A stretch of 64,000 nt of DNA from Paenibacillus pinisoli (GCF_003605435.1 NZ_QXQB01000003.1:186001-250000); one strand, 5' to 3'. Shown: positions 8,819-19,114, counted from the stretch's first letter. Made by a program: numbers and translations. Notes: generated from the letters alone by a model not told the origin.

Positions 8819-9355
8819 TTACTGCTGTTTGGGAGGATATACACCTTCCAAAGCGATAATAAAATTCATGGCCAAAAACGGCTGCATATTGTTATGCGGC
8901 TGGCTTCCCCCTTGGACTGACAACGCTGTAGGCAGCATCTGAACATTCGGCTGCTGTCCATAAAGTGACAACTGCACAGGCGGACGCCCAATGGCGGCTG
9001 TCTCCGCCCAATACTGGTTCGCCGGATTGCTGGCCGTCCCCGGCTGATTAACGGCTTGCGGCACATGGGTATGCATCGGCATCTGATTTTGCGTTAAGGT
9101 TACCGACTGTGTCCCTGCCTGCTCTCCAATCGTACGCGGCGTCAAGCCAGGCCCTTGGCCTGTTCCCATCGCAGCTTGTCCCATTAAATTCGGCAATTTA
9201 AAATTCGTCTTGCCATCGCCGCCATATTGGAAACCAATTACGCTAAATAAAGCTGGGTTTTGTTCAATCCGGATTTCCTGCCCATTGCATAACGCCCAGC
9301 CTGCAGGCGGATAATTCCCGGCAAATATTCTTATTTCGCCAACATACGGATCCAT
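8819..9355 (-). CDS. Phage tail collar-domain protein (microcystin-dependent protein family), copy 3
   Basis: 178 residues from ATG 9355. The frame is open further upstream, but AGGAGGGG just before 9355 and alignment with the two paralogues (each starting near YVGEIRIF/FLGELRLF) fix this start. Family features: GEIRIFAGNYPPAGWALCNGQ at the start, YGGDGKTNFKLPNLMG (collar core), a histidine motif MPMHTH, and the C-terminal MNFIIALEGVYPP. Such proteins are homologous to the collar/tail-fibre tip of phages but commonly occur in bacterial genomes outside prophages, and their function is not settled. Last gene of a four-gene minus-strand cluster. Confidence 0.88.
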   Translation of the reverse strand: MDPYVGEIRIFAGNYPPAGWALCNGQEIRIEQNPALFSVIGFQYGGDGKTNFKLPNLMGQAAMGTGQGPGLTPRTIGEQAGTQSVTLTQNQMPMHTHVPQAVNQPGTASNPANQYWAETAAIGRPPVQLSLYGQQPNVQMLPTALSVQGGSQPHNNMQPFLAMNFIIALEGVYPPKQQ

Positions 9356-9366
9356 GTTTTCCCCTC

Positions 9367-9864
9367 CTATTGTCTTGGTGGAAAGATACCCTGCAGGGCA
9401 ATACAATAACGTACCGCCAAATAAGGCTGCATATTGTTATGAGCCTGACTTCCGCCCGAAGCTCCGATCGCGCCAGCATTCATGGTTGTTATAGCTGCAG
9501 CTGCCCCATAACGATCGCTTACACCGGCCCATACTTTCCCTTCCGGATCCGGCGATTCTGCCGGATTGGATGAAGCCGATACTTGATGCGTATGCGCAGG
9601 CATTTCATTCATAGTCAGCGTATGATTCGCCTCGCCGGCAGAGGTGCCATAATTAATGCCCGCTCCCGCATGAATCGGCACCCTTCCGCGCAGGTCCGGA
9701 AGAGCAAAGGTCGATCTTCCATCTCCGCCATAAGTCGCGCCTAACAAAGAATACAATGCCTGGTTGGTTTGAATATTCAAAATCTGTCCTTCGCAAGGCA
9801 TCCACCCGCGAGGCGTAATACCGAATGGAAATAGACGAAGCTCTCCCAAAAATGGTTCTGCCAT
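9367..9864 (-). CDS. Phage tail collar-domain protein, copy 2
   Basis: 165 residues, paralogous to its neighbours on both sides. It begins MAEPFLGELRLFPFG and contains YGGDGRSTFALPDLRGRVPIH, the histidine motif MPAHTHQ, GGSQAHNNMQPYLAV and the C-terminal ALQGIFPP. The gap to the next gene is 11 nt, which argues for co-transcription and perhaps a hetero-oligomeric product. No signal peptide or membrane helix is visible. Surrounding genes include no other phage structural genes, so a role in a tailocin or a secreted fibre is only a guess. Confidence 0.88.
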   Translation of the reverse strand: MAEPFLGELRLFPFGITPRGWMPCEGQILNIQTNQALYSLLGATYGGDGRSTFALPDLRGRVPIHAGAGINYGTSAGEANHTLTMNEMPAHTHQVSASSNPAESPDPEGKVWAGVSDRYGAAAAITTMNAGAIGASGGSQAHNNMQPYLAVRYCIALQGIFPPRQ

Positions 9865-9903
9865 CTCAATTCCTCATTTCATAATTAGTGGTGGATAGAA
9901 TCA

Positions 9904-10404
9904 TTAGCCCTCCGATGGAAATATTCCCTCAAGCGCAATAATAAAAGATACAGCCGTCGAGGGCATCATATTGTCATGTGCCTGGCTTCCGCCTGCCGGA
10001 GCAACTGCATTTGCATTCATAGATACAATTTTGCTCGCATCTTCCGAATAATTCGTAATCGCAGCCCATACTCCATTCGCAGGAGAAGACTGATCACCCG
10101 TATTCGCAGTTGCTGAAGCCATGTGCGTATGCGCAGGAAGCTGCTGCGATGTCAGGGTAACTTTCTCCGATCCTCCTAAGCTGCCCAAAGGTATTGTATT
10201 ATTGTTATGAATCGGAACTCTTCCTCTCAGATCCGGTAATGCGAACGTAGTTCGGCCATCGCCGCCATATGTCGTCCCTAATAGAACGTATAAGACTTCA
10301 TGCTGAGAGATGCTCAGCAGTTGACCATTGCACAGCGCCCAGCCTTGAGGAGCGTAATTCCCTGCAAACATTCTAATTTCCCCAACGTATTGATCACTCA
10401 CCAT
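9904..10404 (-). CDS. Phage tail collar-domain protein, copy 1
   Basis: 166 residues from the ATG at 10404, behind GAGGTGATT. The in-frame ATG at 10419 has no ribosome binding site. Features match copies 2 and 3: YVGEIRMFAGNYAPQGWALC, YGGDGRTTFALPDLRGRVPIH, LPAHTH, GGSQAHDNMMPS and IIALEGIFPS. It is the first of the three collar genes and follows a GNAT gene by 37 nt on the same strand. Confidence 0.88.
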   Translation of the reverse strand: MVSDQYVGEIRMFAGNYAPQGWALCNGQLLSISQHEVLYVLLGTTYGGDGRTTFALPDLRGRVPIHNNNTIPLGSLGGSEKVTLTSQQLPAHTHMASATANTGDQSSPANGVWAAITNYSEDASKIVSMNANAVAPAGGSQAHDNMMPSTAVSFIIALEGIFPSEG

Positions 10405-10441
10405 AATCACCTCGCGCATAGATTTAAAAGCGGCAACACTA

Positions 10442-10921
10442 CTATTGAAATGTCATTTCGATATATATCTCATTTTCAGCTGTCTTCAGGAAGCCAAGGC
10501 GCTCGTAAAGCCTGATCGCGCGATTGGACCTCATCACATGCAGCATGGTCGACCTCCCCGTGGCCAGAGCTTCTTGCAGAAGATTGTTAATGACTAACGT
10601 GCCGATACCGTTATTTCTGAAGTGCGGGAGTATAGCCACATCAACCAATCGAATGGCTGTGTCCTCTCTCGCCACCAACAGATGGCCAACCTTCACCCCA
10701 CCGTATAAAATGATTTGATAGGATTCATTCGGATAACGGGCGGCATATGACCTTTGCTGCATCATAAATTGCATCTGGAGAAAAGCATCCTGCTGGGCGT
10801 CATTCCAGCCCATCATCTCCATCTCCTCAAGACGGGTGCTTGCATATACCTCGTATTGAAAAGCTTGGTCTTCATGCCCTTCCCTGACAGGGTCCAACAT
10901 TATGGGCTGCTGTTGTACCAT
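10442..10921 (-). CDS. GNAT family N-acetyltransferase
   Basis: 159 residues. The acetyl-CoA-binding motif A is visible as ILPHFRNNGIGTLVINNLL (about residues 95-115), followed by the usual SNRAIRLYERLGF motif B. The start is preceded by GGGGGAG with 7-nt spacing. The gene heads the collar-domain cluster. A GNAT next to a collar-protein trio suggests it acts on, or with, those proteins, but the substrate cannot be read from the sequence. Confidence 0.88.
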   Translation of the reverse strand: MVQQQPIMLDPVREGHEDQAFQYEVYASTRLEEMEMMGWNDAQQDAFLQMQFMMQQRSYAARYPNESYQIILYGGVKVGHLLVAREDTAIRLVDVAILPHFRNNGIGTLVINNLLQEALATGRSTMLHVMRSNRAIRLYERLGFLKTAENEIYIEMTFQ

Positions 10922-11061
10922 GACTTTTCTCCCCCTGCCATTTAATGCATATTTACTAGTTTATACCGGAATTATTTTTTATTCTAGTTAATTTTCTATG
11001 ATGAACCAACTATTTTGTCGATATATGTAACTCATTATCTCTTCACTCTGTCATTTTCTTC

Positions 11062-11090
11062 TTTTCACATTGCACTTCCCCCACTATACT
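11062..11090 (+). promoter_or_regulatory. Candidate sigma-A promoter of the stalk-domain gene
   Basis: TTTTCA (11062-11067), 17-nt spacer, TATACT (11085-11090), about 40 nt before the TTG start of the downstream gene. Confidence 0.45.
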
Positions 11091-11130
11091 AGAATTCGTA
11101 CACCATTTTTCCAAACGAGGAGAATGCCAA

Positions 11131-11871
11131 TTGAAAAAGAAAATTATGCTGCTTTCGCTTGCTCTCATGCTGGTGGCAATCGGAGCTGTCAGCGCTGCTG
11201 CAAAGTGGGGAACATTCGAGGGCTATAACATCGTCAAGCTTGTCATTAATGGCAAAGAGGTTATACCGAAAGATACCCCGCCTGTTATATTGAAAGGGCG
11301 CACCATGGTGCCATTGTCCATGCTGGAGCAAGCCGGAGTGAAATCGACTTGGGACGGCTCGACATACACCGTAAATGTGGAATCCAATGCCCCCGTCAAA
11401 TCGGATAATGAGCAGCAAATCATCAACTATGTAGAAGCGATGGACTTCTACAAAACCCTGGATGACCTTGGCGTCCGGCTAATGGATTTGGCTGAGAGCC
11501 TGATGGATGCCTATGACGGCATTATCTATTACGACGAGACTGACACGCTCGACAAGTGCTATGACTATTACAACACAGCCGCCAAAAACTACAACAGCTT
11601 GCTGAAGGAATATGAGGCTTATAAGAAGCTGTTCACCAGCATTGGTATGGATACAAATGGCGTGACCAAAGCATTTACACTTTACAAAGGTGCCCTAGAC
11701 GACTATAGCAATGCACTGGATTATTTGGAAGACATCGTTTTGAAGCCTGATTCGGAAGCATTGACTGATCAATTCCTCGATGTATTCGTCTCCGGGCACG
11801 ACAAGTCAACCGACGGATCGATTATCGGCATGCAAGGCTACTATAAATACAGAGGACTGATTCTGGACTAG
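11131..11871 (+). CDS. Secreted protein with copper-amine-oxidase-like N-terminal (stalk) domain
   Basis: 246 residues, starting at TTG 11131 behind GAGGAGA with about 8-nt spacing. A signal peptide (KKKIMLLSLALMLVAIGAVSA, about residues 2-23) is followed by a short stalk-domain segment (VKLVINGKEV ... VILKGRTMVPLSMLEQAGVKSTWDGSTYTVNV, about 35-88). This domain is common in Paenibacillus exported proteins. Residues 95-245 form an acidic, helical region of unknown function. No catalytic copper site is present; the domain name is historical. Single gene with its own promoter and terminator. Confidence 0.82.
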   Translation: MKKKIMLLSLALMLVAIGAVSAAAKWGTFEGYNIVKLVINGKEVIPKDTPPVILKGRTMVPLSMLEQAGVKSTWDGSTYTVNVESNAPVKSDNEQQIINYVEAMDFYKTLDDLGVRLMDLAESLMDAYDGIIYYDETDTLDKCYDYYNTAAKNYNSLLKEYEAYKKLFTSIGMDTNGVTKAFTLYKGALDDYSNALDYLEDIVLKPDSEALTDQFLDVFVSGHDKSTDGSIIGMQGYYKYRGLILD

Positions 11872-11888
11872 CTCCCTCTGCAGCCAAA

Positions 11889-11936
11889 AAAGACCCGCAA
11901 GCGGCAGCTGTGCATACAGCTCGCTTGCGGGTCTTT
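11889..11936. terminator. Bidirectional terminator
   Basis: 15-bp perfect stem AAAGACCCGCAAGCG (11889-11903) with CGCTTGCGGGTCTTT (11922-11936), A-rich on one side and T-rich on the other. It serves the plus-strand stalk-domain gene and the minus-strand rodA-like gene that converge here. Confidence 0.9.
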
Positions 11937-11937
11937 A

Positions 11938-13065
11938 TTATTCAGGCAATCGCTCATCCTGATGAATATGAACGCTCAGCACCAAGCCGATCGACAGCAT
12001 ATTCGTCAATAACGAGCTTCCGCCATAGCTTACAAAAGGCAAAGCGATGCCCGTCAGCGGCATGAGGCCGGTATGCATAGCAATGTTCTCAAAGATCTGC
12101 AGCACCAGCATAGCGATAATACCGACGATGATATACGAGCCGGCGCGATCCCGGCTTTTGTAAGAAATAATGATCATACGATAGATTAACAGAAAGTAAA
12201 GCAGAAGCAGCACGGTGGATCCGATAAAGCCAAACTCCTCGCCAATCACGGCAAAGATAGAATCCGCATAATGATATGGAACATAGCCGCCTTGTACGAG
12301 ACTGCCTTGCATGAAGCCTTTGCCGTACAGCTGGCCCGATCCGATCGCGGTTTGGGCATTTTTCACATGCCAGCTGTTCCCGGGATCCAGTGTAGGATCA
12401 AGGAAGGTCTGGATGCGCTCAAGCTGATGCGGCTTGATTACTTTCGAGAACAGATCAAATTGCACGTAATATAAGGCAGTTACTCCGGCTGCAATGACTG
12501 CGATAACGGATAACCCTATCACAATCTGCTTCCACTGCATATTAGCCATCCATAGGATGCTGACCAATATGCTGATAAAAACAATCGCCGTCCCCAAATC
12601 CGGCTGCTTAAACACCAGGTAAAAAGGAACAAGGAACATCATGAGCGACGGCACAATATCCTTCCAAAAACGGAGCGTCTGGCCTTCGCGGGTTCCCAAG
12701 AAACGGGCCAGCGTCAGAATAAAGGCGATTTTCATCAATTCCGACGGCTGGAACTGCTGCGAGCCGATCTCAATCCAGCGTGTCGAACCATTCAAATTAA
12801 CGCCAATGAGCAGAACCATAACAAGCAGAATAATGCCAACCACATAAGACGGATAGGATAAATACCGGATGATAAGCCGATAATCCATCATGGCAACGAT
12901 CAGCATCGGAACCAGCATGATGGCATACATCTCGATATTCGCTATATGCAATCCTTCATAGCGTGTGCCCGTCGTCGCGCTTTCGATAACCAACGTACTT
13001 ATAATGGCAAAACATGCGACAATGCCGAGAATAATGCCATCCAATCGTTTAGCTTTTTGAATCAT
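11938..13065 (-). CDS. rodA: RodA/FtsW/SpoVE (SEDS) family peptidoglycan glycosyltransferase
   Basis: 375 residues with about ten membrane helices. Hallmarks: NGSTRWIEIGSQQFQPSELMKI, FKQPDLGTAIVF, and YHYADSIFAVIGEEFGFIG, which contains the catalytic aspartate region, and near the end GIALPFVSYGGSSLL. SEDS proteins polymerise lipid II together with a class B PBP. The sequence looks more like RodA (elongation) than FtsW, but the SpoVE/FtsW alternative cannot be excluded. It lies 59 nt downstream of an LCP gene on the same strand, so the two wall genes probably share a transcript. Confidence 0.87.
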   Translation of the reverse strand: MIQKAKRLDGIILGIVACFAIISTLVIESATTGTRYEGLHIANIEMYAIMLVPMLIVAMMDYRLIIRYLSYPSYVVGIILLVMVLLIGVNLNGSTRWIEIGSQQFQPSELMKIAFILTLARFLGTREGQTLRFWKDIVPSLMMFLVPFYLVFKQPDLGTAIVFISILVSILWMANMQWKQIVIGLSVIAVIAAGVTALYYVQFDLFSKVIKPHQLERIQTFLDPTLDPGNSWHVKNAQTAIGSGQLYGKGFMQGSLVQGGYVPYHYADSIFAVIGEEFGFIGSTVLLLLYFLLIYRMIIISYKSRDRAGSYIIVGIIAMLVLQIFENIAMHTGLMPLTGIALPFVSYGGSSLLTNMLSIGLVLSVHIHQDERLPE

Positions 13066-13124
13066 AATAATAGCTTAACCTTGCTTTCTGACCGACACGC
13101 ATTACGTTTCGATCTGATAACGAA

Positions 13125-14189
13125 TCAGCTTGCCGATTCGAGCGGAGGGGTGAGCGAAGTCAATTGCTCCACCAGCGTCTCCAGATTCTCATCATCCACG
13201 ATCACAAACGGACTCTGCCATTCACCAGGGAATGATAGACTGTAAATATTATCCTTATTCATCTTACCATAATAAGCTCTCACCATCGAGAGCATGGTTC
13301 CTGGCGCCATATCTGTCTTAAGGTTAGAGGTCACAATATCTACGATCTCGAATGCTTTGGGAAGGCTGTTCCATGAGTTCAGCTTATCCACGAGTGCGCC
13401 AATCACCTGCTGCTGCCTCAAGCCGCGTTCAAAATCATTGGAATGATAGGCTTCGCCGCGGTTGTCCTTGCGGAACCGGGCATATTGCAGCGCCTGTTCT
13501 CCATCGAGCACCTGCAAGCCCGGATAAAGGCGGATGTACATATTTTCACTGGGGGCATCATATTCCATACGTCGCTCCACGTTGACCTCTATCCCGCCTA
13601 CCGCGTCGACAAGCGACGTCAGCGTCTCGAAAGATACAAGAAAGGTATAATCAATATGGATATTAAAATAACGCTCTATCGTCTCTCTGGCTGTTACCAT
13701 GCCTGAGCTTATGTATTCCTCTGCAACCTTAAGGCTGCCCAGCTTCACCTTCTTGCCGGATAACAATTCCGGATGGTCCCGTGCTTCTCGTACCGCATAC
13801 TGGTATCCGCTCGCGAACATCGAATTCACTTTGGCCCCTGACCCGCGCAGATTGGTAACCCGAAGATCTCTTGGAATCGACAGAAGCTTCACGCTGTCCG
13901 ATTGCGGAATGACATGCGCTAGCAGCAACGTATCGGTGTTCATCCCGCTGTGGCTGTCGCTATGGTCAAGACCGATAACAAGCATATAGAAGTCTTCCTG
14001 CACTTCTGCCAGATCCTCATCCAATCTATCCTCTTCATCCTGGTCGGCCGTCTCTATCATCTCTCTATCGAGAATGGGATTGTTCAAATTAATCGTCGTA
14101 TCCGACATATGCTTATACACCGCAAAACAACCTGCCGCAAGAAGCAGCAGCCCAACTAACAACACTATATACAAGCGATTGATCCTCAA
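13125..14189 (-). CDS. LytR-CpsA-Psr (LCP) family wall-polymer ligase
   Basis: 354 residues from TTG 14189, which has AGGAGGGG at 14198-14205 with 8-nt spacing. The in-frame ATG at 14222 has no ribosome binding site. One N-terminal membrane helix (about residues 5-25) puts the catalytic domain outside. LCP signatures: MLVIGLDHSDSHSGMNTDTLLL, SIPRDLRV, the arginine-containing QYARFRKDNRGEAYHSNDFERGLRQQQV region, and GGIEVNV. These enzymes transfer teichoic acids or other glycopolymers from undecaprenyl-phosphate to peptidoglycan. It is transcribed from a promoter embedded in a palindrome shared with the divergent XRE gene. Confidence 0.88.
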   Translation of the reverse strand: MRINRLYIVLLVGLLLLAAGCFAVYKHMSDTTINLNNPILDREMIETADQDEEDRLDEDLAEVQEDFYMLVIGLDHSDSHSGMNTDTLLLAHVIPQSDSVKLLSIPRDLRVTNLRGSGAKVNSMFASGYQYAVREARDHPELLSGKKVKLGSLKVAEEYISSGMVTARETIERYFNIHIDYTFLVSFETLTSLVDAVGGIEVNVERRMEYDAPSENMYIRLYPGLQVLDGEQALQYARFRKDNRGEAYHSNDFERGLRQQQVIGALVDKLNSWNSLPKAFEIVDIVTSNLKTDMAPGTMLSMVRAYYGKMNKDNIYSLSFPGEWQSPFVIVDDENLETLVEQLTSLTPPLESAS

Positions 14190-14248
14190 ACGAGATACCC
14201 CTCCTGATGCTGGACGCGACATGGCTAGCGCTGACGCGCGTTGACACT

Positions 14249-14292
14249 AATATATCGAATACGTTGACAAATTGTCAACAGACCGATATATT
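14249..14292. promoter_or_regulatory. Divergent mirror-image promoters around a 17-bp palindrome
   Basis: The palindrome GTTGACAAATTGTCAAC (14263-14279) contains TTGACA on each strand. On the plus strand TTGACA (14264-14269) is followed after 17 nt by TATATT (14287-14292). On the minus strand TTGACA (14278-14273) is followed after 18 nt by TATATT (14254-14249). The arms AATATATCG (14249-14257) and CGATATATT (14284-14292) are also inverted. One would fire the XRE-DUF1232 gene and the other the LCP gene. A dimeric repressor on the centre would block both -35 boxes. Confidence 0.75.
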
Positions 14293-14369
14293 CATTGAAA
14301 TCAAAGCGCCTTATATCGCATAATATAATGGCAAGGAGTTAATACCGAGGAAAGGATCGTGTATCTGTC

Positions 14370-15020
14370 ATGACCGAACCGAATCGCCTGAATCCCTTGG
14401 GGGAGCAAATGAAACACACGCTGCATCAGCGCGGTTACTCTTTGCGTAAGTTCAGCGAGCTTACATCCATCGATACAGCTACAATCTCGCGAATTATTAA
14501 CGGGAAGCGCAAAGCTACACCAGAGCATTTGCAGCGTTTTGCCGAATGCCTGAACATTCCGGCTTCAGAATTGTTTCTGGCGGCGGGCTATTCTGTGGAG
14601 CCCCGTATGACGGATCTTCAATCGTCGATTGCCGACATTCAGTCGCTGCTTGCCCACTCGAACCTGAATACGCAAGCTTACAACATGGCCAATATGGAAG
14701 AAGAGCTGGCCAAGTACGAGCTGTTCTCCCAAACAGAGGAAGGCAAAAAAACCATTCTAAAAAAATTCGAGCAGAAGCTTGCAAAAGCCGGGAGCGCCGG
14801 TCCGTATATTCAATTTCTGAGCAGCATGTACGAGAAGTTCCGCCTGAACAAAGGGACCTGGGCAGAACGGGCTCTAATCGGGAGCGCGCTGATTTATTTC
14901 ATCGTCCCCACCGATCTGATACCAGATTATATCTTTCCGCTAGGTTATATCGATGATGCTATCGCCGTTAATCACATCGTGCAAAAGCTGCATTTGAAAA
15001 ACCCATCGTTTTTCAATTAA
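14370..15020 (+). CDS. XRE-type HTH protein fused to DUF1232 (YkvA-like) domain
   Basis: 216 residues. An N-terminal helix-turn-helix (about residues 10-68: GYSLRKFSELTSIDTATISR, INGKRKATPEHLQRFAECLNI) is followed by a helical linker. The C-terminal DUF1232 segment has ERALIGSALIYFIVPTDLIP and DYIFPLGYIDDAIAV, a short membrane-associated motif. DUF1232 has no assigned activity. The pairing suggests a regulator tethered to, or sensing, the membrane. It is divergent from the LCP gene, with the palindromic promoter between them, so autoregulation and control of the LCP/rodA pair are plausible inferences. Confidence 0.85.
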   Translation: MTEPNRLNPLGEQMKHTLHQRGYSLRKFSELTSIDTATISRIINGKRKATPEHLQRFAECLNIPASELFLAAGYSVEPRMTDLQSSIADIQSLLAHSNLNTQAYNMANMEEELAKYELFSQTEEGKKTILKKFEQKLAKAGSAGPYIQFLSSMYEKFRLNKGTWAERALIGSALIYFIVPTDLIPDYIFPLGYIDDAIAVNHIVQKLHLKNPSFFN

Positions 15021-15184
15021 GCCCATACCATGCCTAAGTTTGGGCATGGCACGCGTATGTACACGTGTTGTCAATTTGTCATTATAATTGCCATACTGAC
15101 AAAAAATGTTTTTCTCTCCGTTCACATGACCATGCCTGCGCCATATACATGGATATCATCAGACACAAAGGAGAGATTGACAAC

Positions 15185-15823
15185 ATGACAACATGGATTA
15201 TGATTGCCGCTCTGACGCTATCATCAAGCTTGGACAATTTAGGGGTGGGCTTGTCGTATGGCATTCGGGGGATACGAATTCAAATTCGCGCCAATGCCTT
15301 TATTGCCTTAATCTGCTTTTTGTTCAGCATCTGCGGCATTTATTTCGGAATGTGGGTATCGGATATTCTGCCTGGGATTCTTCCCATCATACTCAGCGCA
15401 ATCATTCTGGTATTGTTCGGCATTCGCATGATTTTATTATCGGTACCCCGCGGCGCCAGTCCTGCCGATGAACCTGCGGAGGTCCTTATATCCGGGAAGC
15501 TGCAAAGAGTCATGAATGATCCCACTGCCGCCGATTTCGACCGTTCCAAGAGCATCGGATTAGGCGAGGCTGCCTTTCTTGGCATAGCGCTCTCGGCCAA
15601 TGCCTTAACCAATGGGGTTGGCGCCGGCTTGCTTGGATTGTCCCCCGTCCTCATCTCGCTGCTAGCCGCGGCTGGCAGCTTCATCACCGTATGGATCGGT
15701 GTCTCTTTCGGGATGAAGCTCGCTCATATACGGCTTGGCAAATGGACGATCGGGCAATCCGGAACGGTTATCAGCGGCGCTTTTCTTGTGTTGATCGCCG
15801 TCAGCTTATTTCTAGAAGGATAA
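15185..15823 (+). CDS. ytaF: Sporulation membrane protein YtaF / MntP-like transporter family
   Basis: 212 residues from ATG 15185, which follows AAAGGAGA; the frame is open upstream, but those residues are not membrane-like. About six helices. Family motifs SSSLDNLGVGLSYGIRG in helix 1 and ALSANALTNGVGAGLLG in the second half carry the paired Asp/Asn that YtaF shares with the MntP manganese exporters. YtaF is expressed in sporulation in bacilli, and its substrate is not known to me. Single gene on the plus strand. Confidence 0.85.
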   Translation: MTTWIMIAALTLSSSLDNLGVGLSYGIRGIRIQIRANAFIALICFLFSICGIYFGMWVSDILPGILPIILSAIILVLFGIRMILLSVPRGASPADEPAEVLISGKLQRVMNDPTAADFDRSKSIGLGEAAFLGIALSANALTNGVGAGLLGLSPVLISLLAAAGSFITVWIGVSFGMKLAHIRLGKWTIGQSGTVISGAFLVLIAVSLFLEG

Positions 15824-15904
15824 CTAGCTGCAGAACAATAGTTGATCGACCCTGCTATGTAGGATAAGATAGAACAGAATTTATGAAGGAGGCAATGAAA
15901 CATT

Positions 15905-16720
15905 TTGGAATGGAGAAATCTTTACCGGGGTATGCTTATGGGCATTACCGATCTCATCCCCGGCATAAGCGGCGGCACCATTGCCGTCATGCTCGGCATT
16001 TATGAAAGGCTGCTTGCAGCAATCAGCGGGTTTTTCAGCAAAAACTGGAAGCGGCAGATCGGGTTTCTTATCCCGTTAGCCGTCGGCATGGGATCGGCCC
16101 TGCTTATCTTCAGCCGTCTCATCAAATATTTATTAGAGCATCATTATGAGCCGACGCAATTTTTCTTCATCGGTCTCGTCATCGGCGTGTTGCCTCTGTT
16201 ATTGCGTCAATCCCAGGCCAGAAAGAACTTCCGTCCCGGACACGTTATTCTGCTGGTTCTGTCAGGCTTGCTTGTCGCATCGCTCGCATTTTTCAACGCA
16301 GACAAATCGGGACTGCCTATCGATGACCGTTCGGCCTTAACGCTGCTCGGCCTGTTCTTCTCGGGCTGGCTCGCCAGCATGGCGATGCTGCTGCCTGGCA
16401 TTAGCGGTTCCTTTGTACTTCTGATTATTGGAGTATACCCGACTGCCATCAATGCGCTCTCTTCGCTGGACTTTTTACTTATTGCAGTCATCGGCGCAGG
16501 CGTCATGATCGGCTTCGTCGTCAGCAGCAAAGCGATCCGCGCGCTCCTGACCCATCATGCCAATCTGACCTATGCGCTTATGATCGGAATGATTATGGGT
16601 TCTGTCGCCGTCATGTATCCCGGATTCGCGGGTGAGACAAGCACGATTCTGCTGAGCGTGCTGACCTTTGTTCTTGGCATCGCTGTCACGCTGTTGTTCA
16701 GCTTAAGAAAAAAGGCTTAA
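15905..16720 (+). CDS. DUF368 family membrane protein
   Basis: 271 residues, TTG start at 15905 preceded by AAGGAGG (15886-15892) at 12 nt; the ATG at 15895 is in another frame. The repeated motif pair DLIPGISGGTIAVMLGIYERL (residues about 15-35) and MLLPGISGSFVLLIIGVY (about 160-178) is diagnostic of DUF368/PopT-like proteins. These polytopic proteins are implicated in undecaprenyl-phosphate translocation across the membrane. With RodA and LCP nearby this would fit wall-lipid recycling, though it is not in the same operon. Confidence 0.88.
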   Translation: MEWRNLYRGMLMGITDLIPGISGGTIAVMLGIYERLLAAISGFFSKNWKRQIGFLIPLAVGMGSALLIFSRLIKYLLEHHYEPTQFFFIGLVIGVLPLLLRQSQARKNFRPGHVILLVLSGLLVASLAFFNADKSGLPIDDRSALTLLGLFFSGWLASMAMLLPGISGSFVLLIIGVYPTAINALSSLDFLLIAVIGAGVMIGFVVSSKAIRALLTHHANLTYALMIGMIMGSVAVMYPGFAGETSTILLSVLTFVLGIAVTLLFSLRKKA

Positions 16721-16723
16721 ACA

Positions 16724-16767
16724 AAAAGGCTCTGCTTTCGTTCAGATGAACGGGGGCAGGGCCTTTT
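16724..16767 (+). terminator. Terminator after the DUF368 gene
   Basis: AAAAGGCTCTGC pairs imperfectly with GGGCAGGGCCTTTT, with an inner CGTTCA/TGAACG stem. It ends in TTTT at 16764-16767. Confidence 0.75.
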
Positions 16768-16792
16768 AATTGGATAACTGTGCAGCGCGAGG

Positions 16793-17200
16793 TTAATCGC
16801 ATGATGCGTTCAAGCTGCGCAGCTTCAATAGAATCCTCAAGAACACCTTGTCCTTAGCAGCCATCCCCCATATTCCCTCTTGAAACCGCTCTTGCCGAAC
16901 AAAATAAGTGAGTGCTGCAAGCAGTATATCCCTGTCATTCGTTTCGTCTATCACTTTTAGGATATCCTTCTCGGGACCAATTTTATCATTCAATAAAGCC
17001 AAATAATTACTGTTCATCAGCCCGCTTTTATCTACAGCTCGAATAAACTCTTGCAGCCTATCATCATAAACGGGGTACGGCATGTAACTCATGCCATTCT
17101 CGAGCTTTTCTCCTGTTTGCCATCTGCAATACTCGATATCGTCGTCTTCGAAGTAGCTGATGAAACCAAGCAACTTTATTAAACCTTGCTGCTCGTCCAA
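16793..17200 (-). CDS. DUF6508-like hypothetical protein
   Basis: 135 residues, soluble, no signal peptide. The pattern LLGFISYFEDDDIEYCRW, then MPYPVYDDRLQEFIRAVDKSGLM and LAALTYFVRQERFQEG, resembles DUF6508 proteins as I remember them. The domain has no known activity. Single minus-strand gene between two terminators. Confidence 0.65.
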   Translation of the reverse strand: MDEQQGLIKLLGFISYFEDDDIEYCRWQTGEKLENGMSYMPYPVYDDRLQEFIRAVDKSGLMNSNYLALLNDKIGPEKDILKVIDETNDRDILLAALTYFVRQERFQEGIWGMAAKDKVFLRILLKLRSLNASCD

Positions 17201-17268
17201 AATGACCTTCCCCTTTCAGTTGCAAATTTTAGCGCATTCAAAATAAGAATAGCTGAGGACTGAATAAT

Positions 17269-17316
17269 AAATAGGCTTCTCACAACATTCGGTTAGAACG
17301 CGTGAGAAGCCTATTT
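17269..17316. terminator. Terminator downstream of groEL
   Basis: AAATAGGCTTCTCA (17269-17282) pairs with TGAGAAGCCTATTT (17303-17316), 14 bp, 20-nt loop. On the minus strand it ends in TATTTATTATT. A second AT-rich dyad lies at 17391-17416 (TCATTATCGAA/TTCGATAATGA), just after the groEL stop. Confidence 0.82.
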
Positions 17317-17421
17317 TAGTTCAATGCGTTAATGCATGGAGCGGTCTCCAGCTCCATCGGCAATGAAAACTACCGCTACAGCGCGGTCGCTCATTATCGA
17401 ATTACTTCGATAATGATTTCA

Positions 17422-19065
<1,644 letters not shown>

Positions 19066-19114
19066 TTACCTCCCGAAAATTGGATTAAACTAGATTAAGT
19101 ATGTGTTCGCGATA

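Noticed and set aside
8819-10404. Prophage remnant
   Set aside because: Only collar-domain genes are present; no integrase, capsid, portal, terminase or lysis genes lie nearby.
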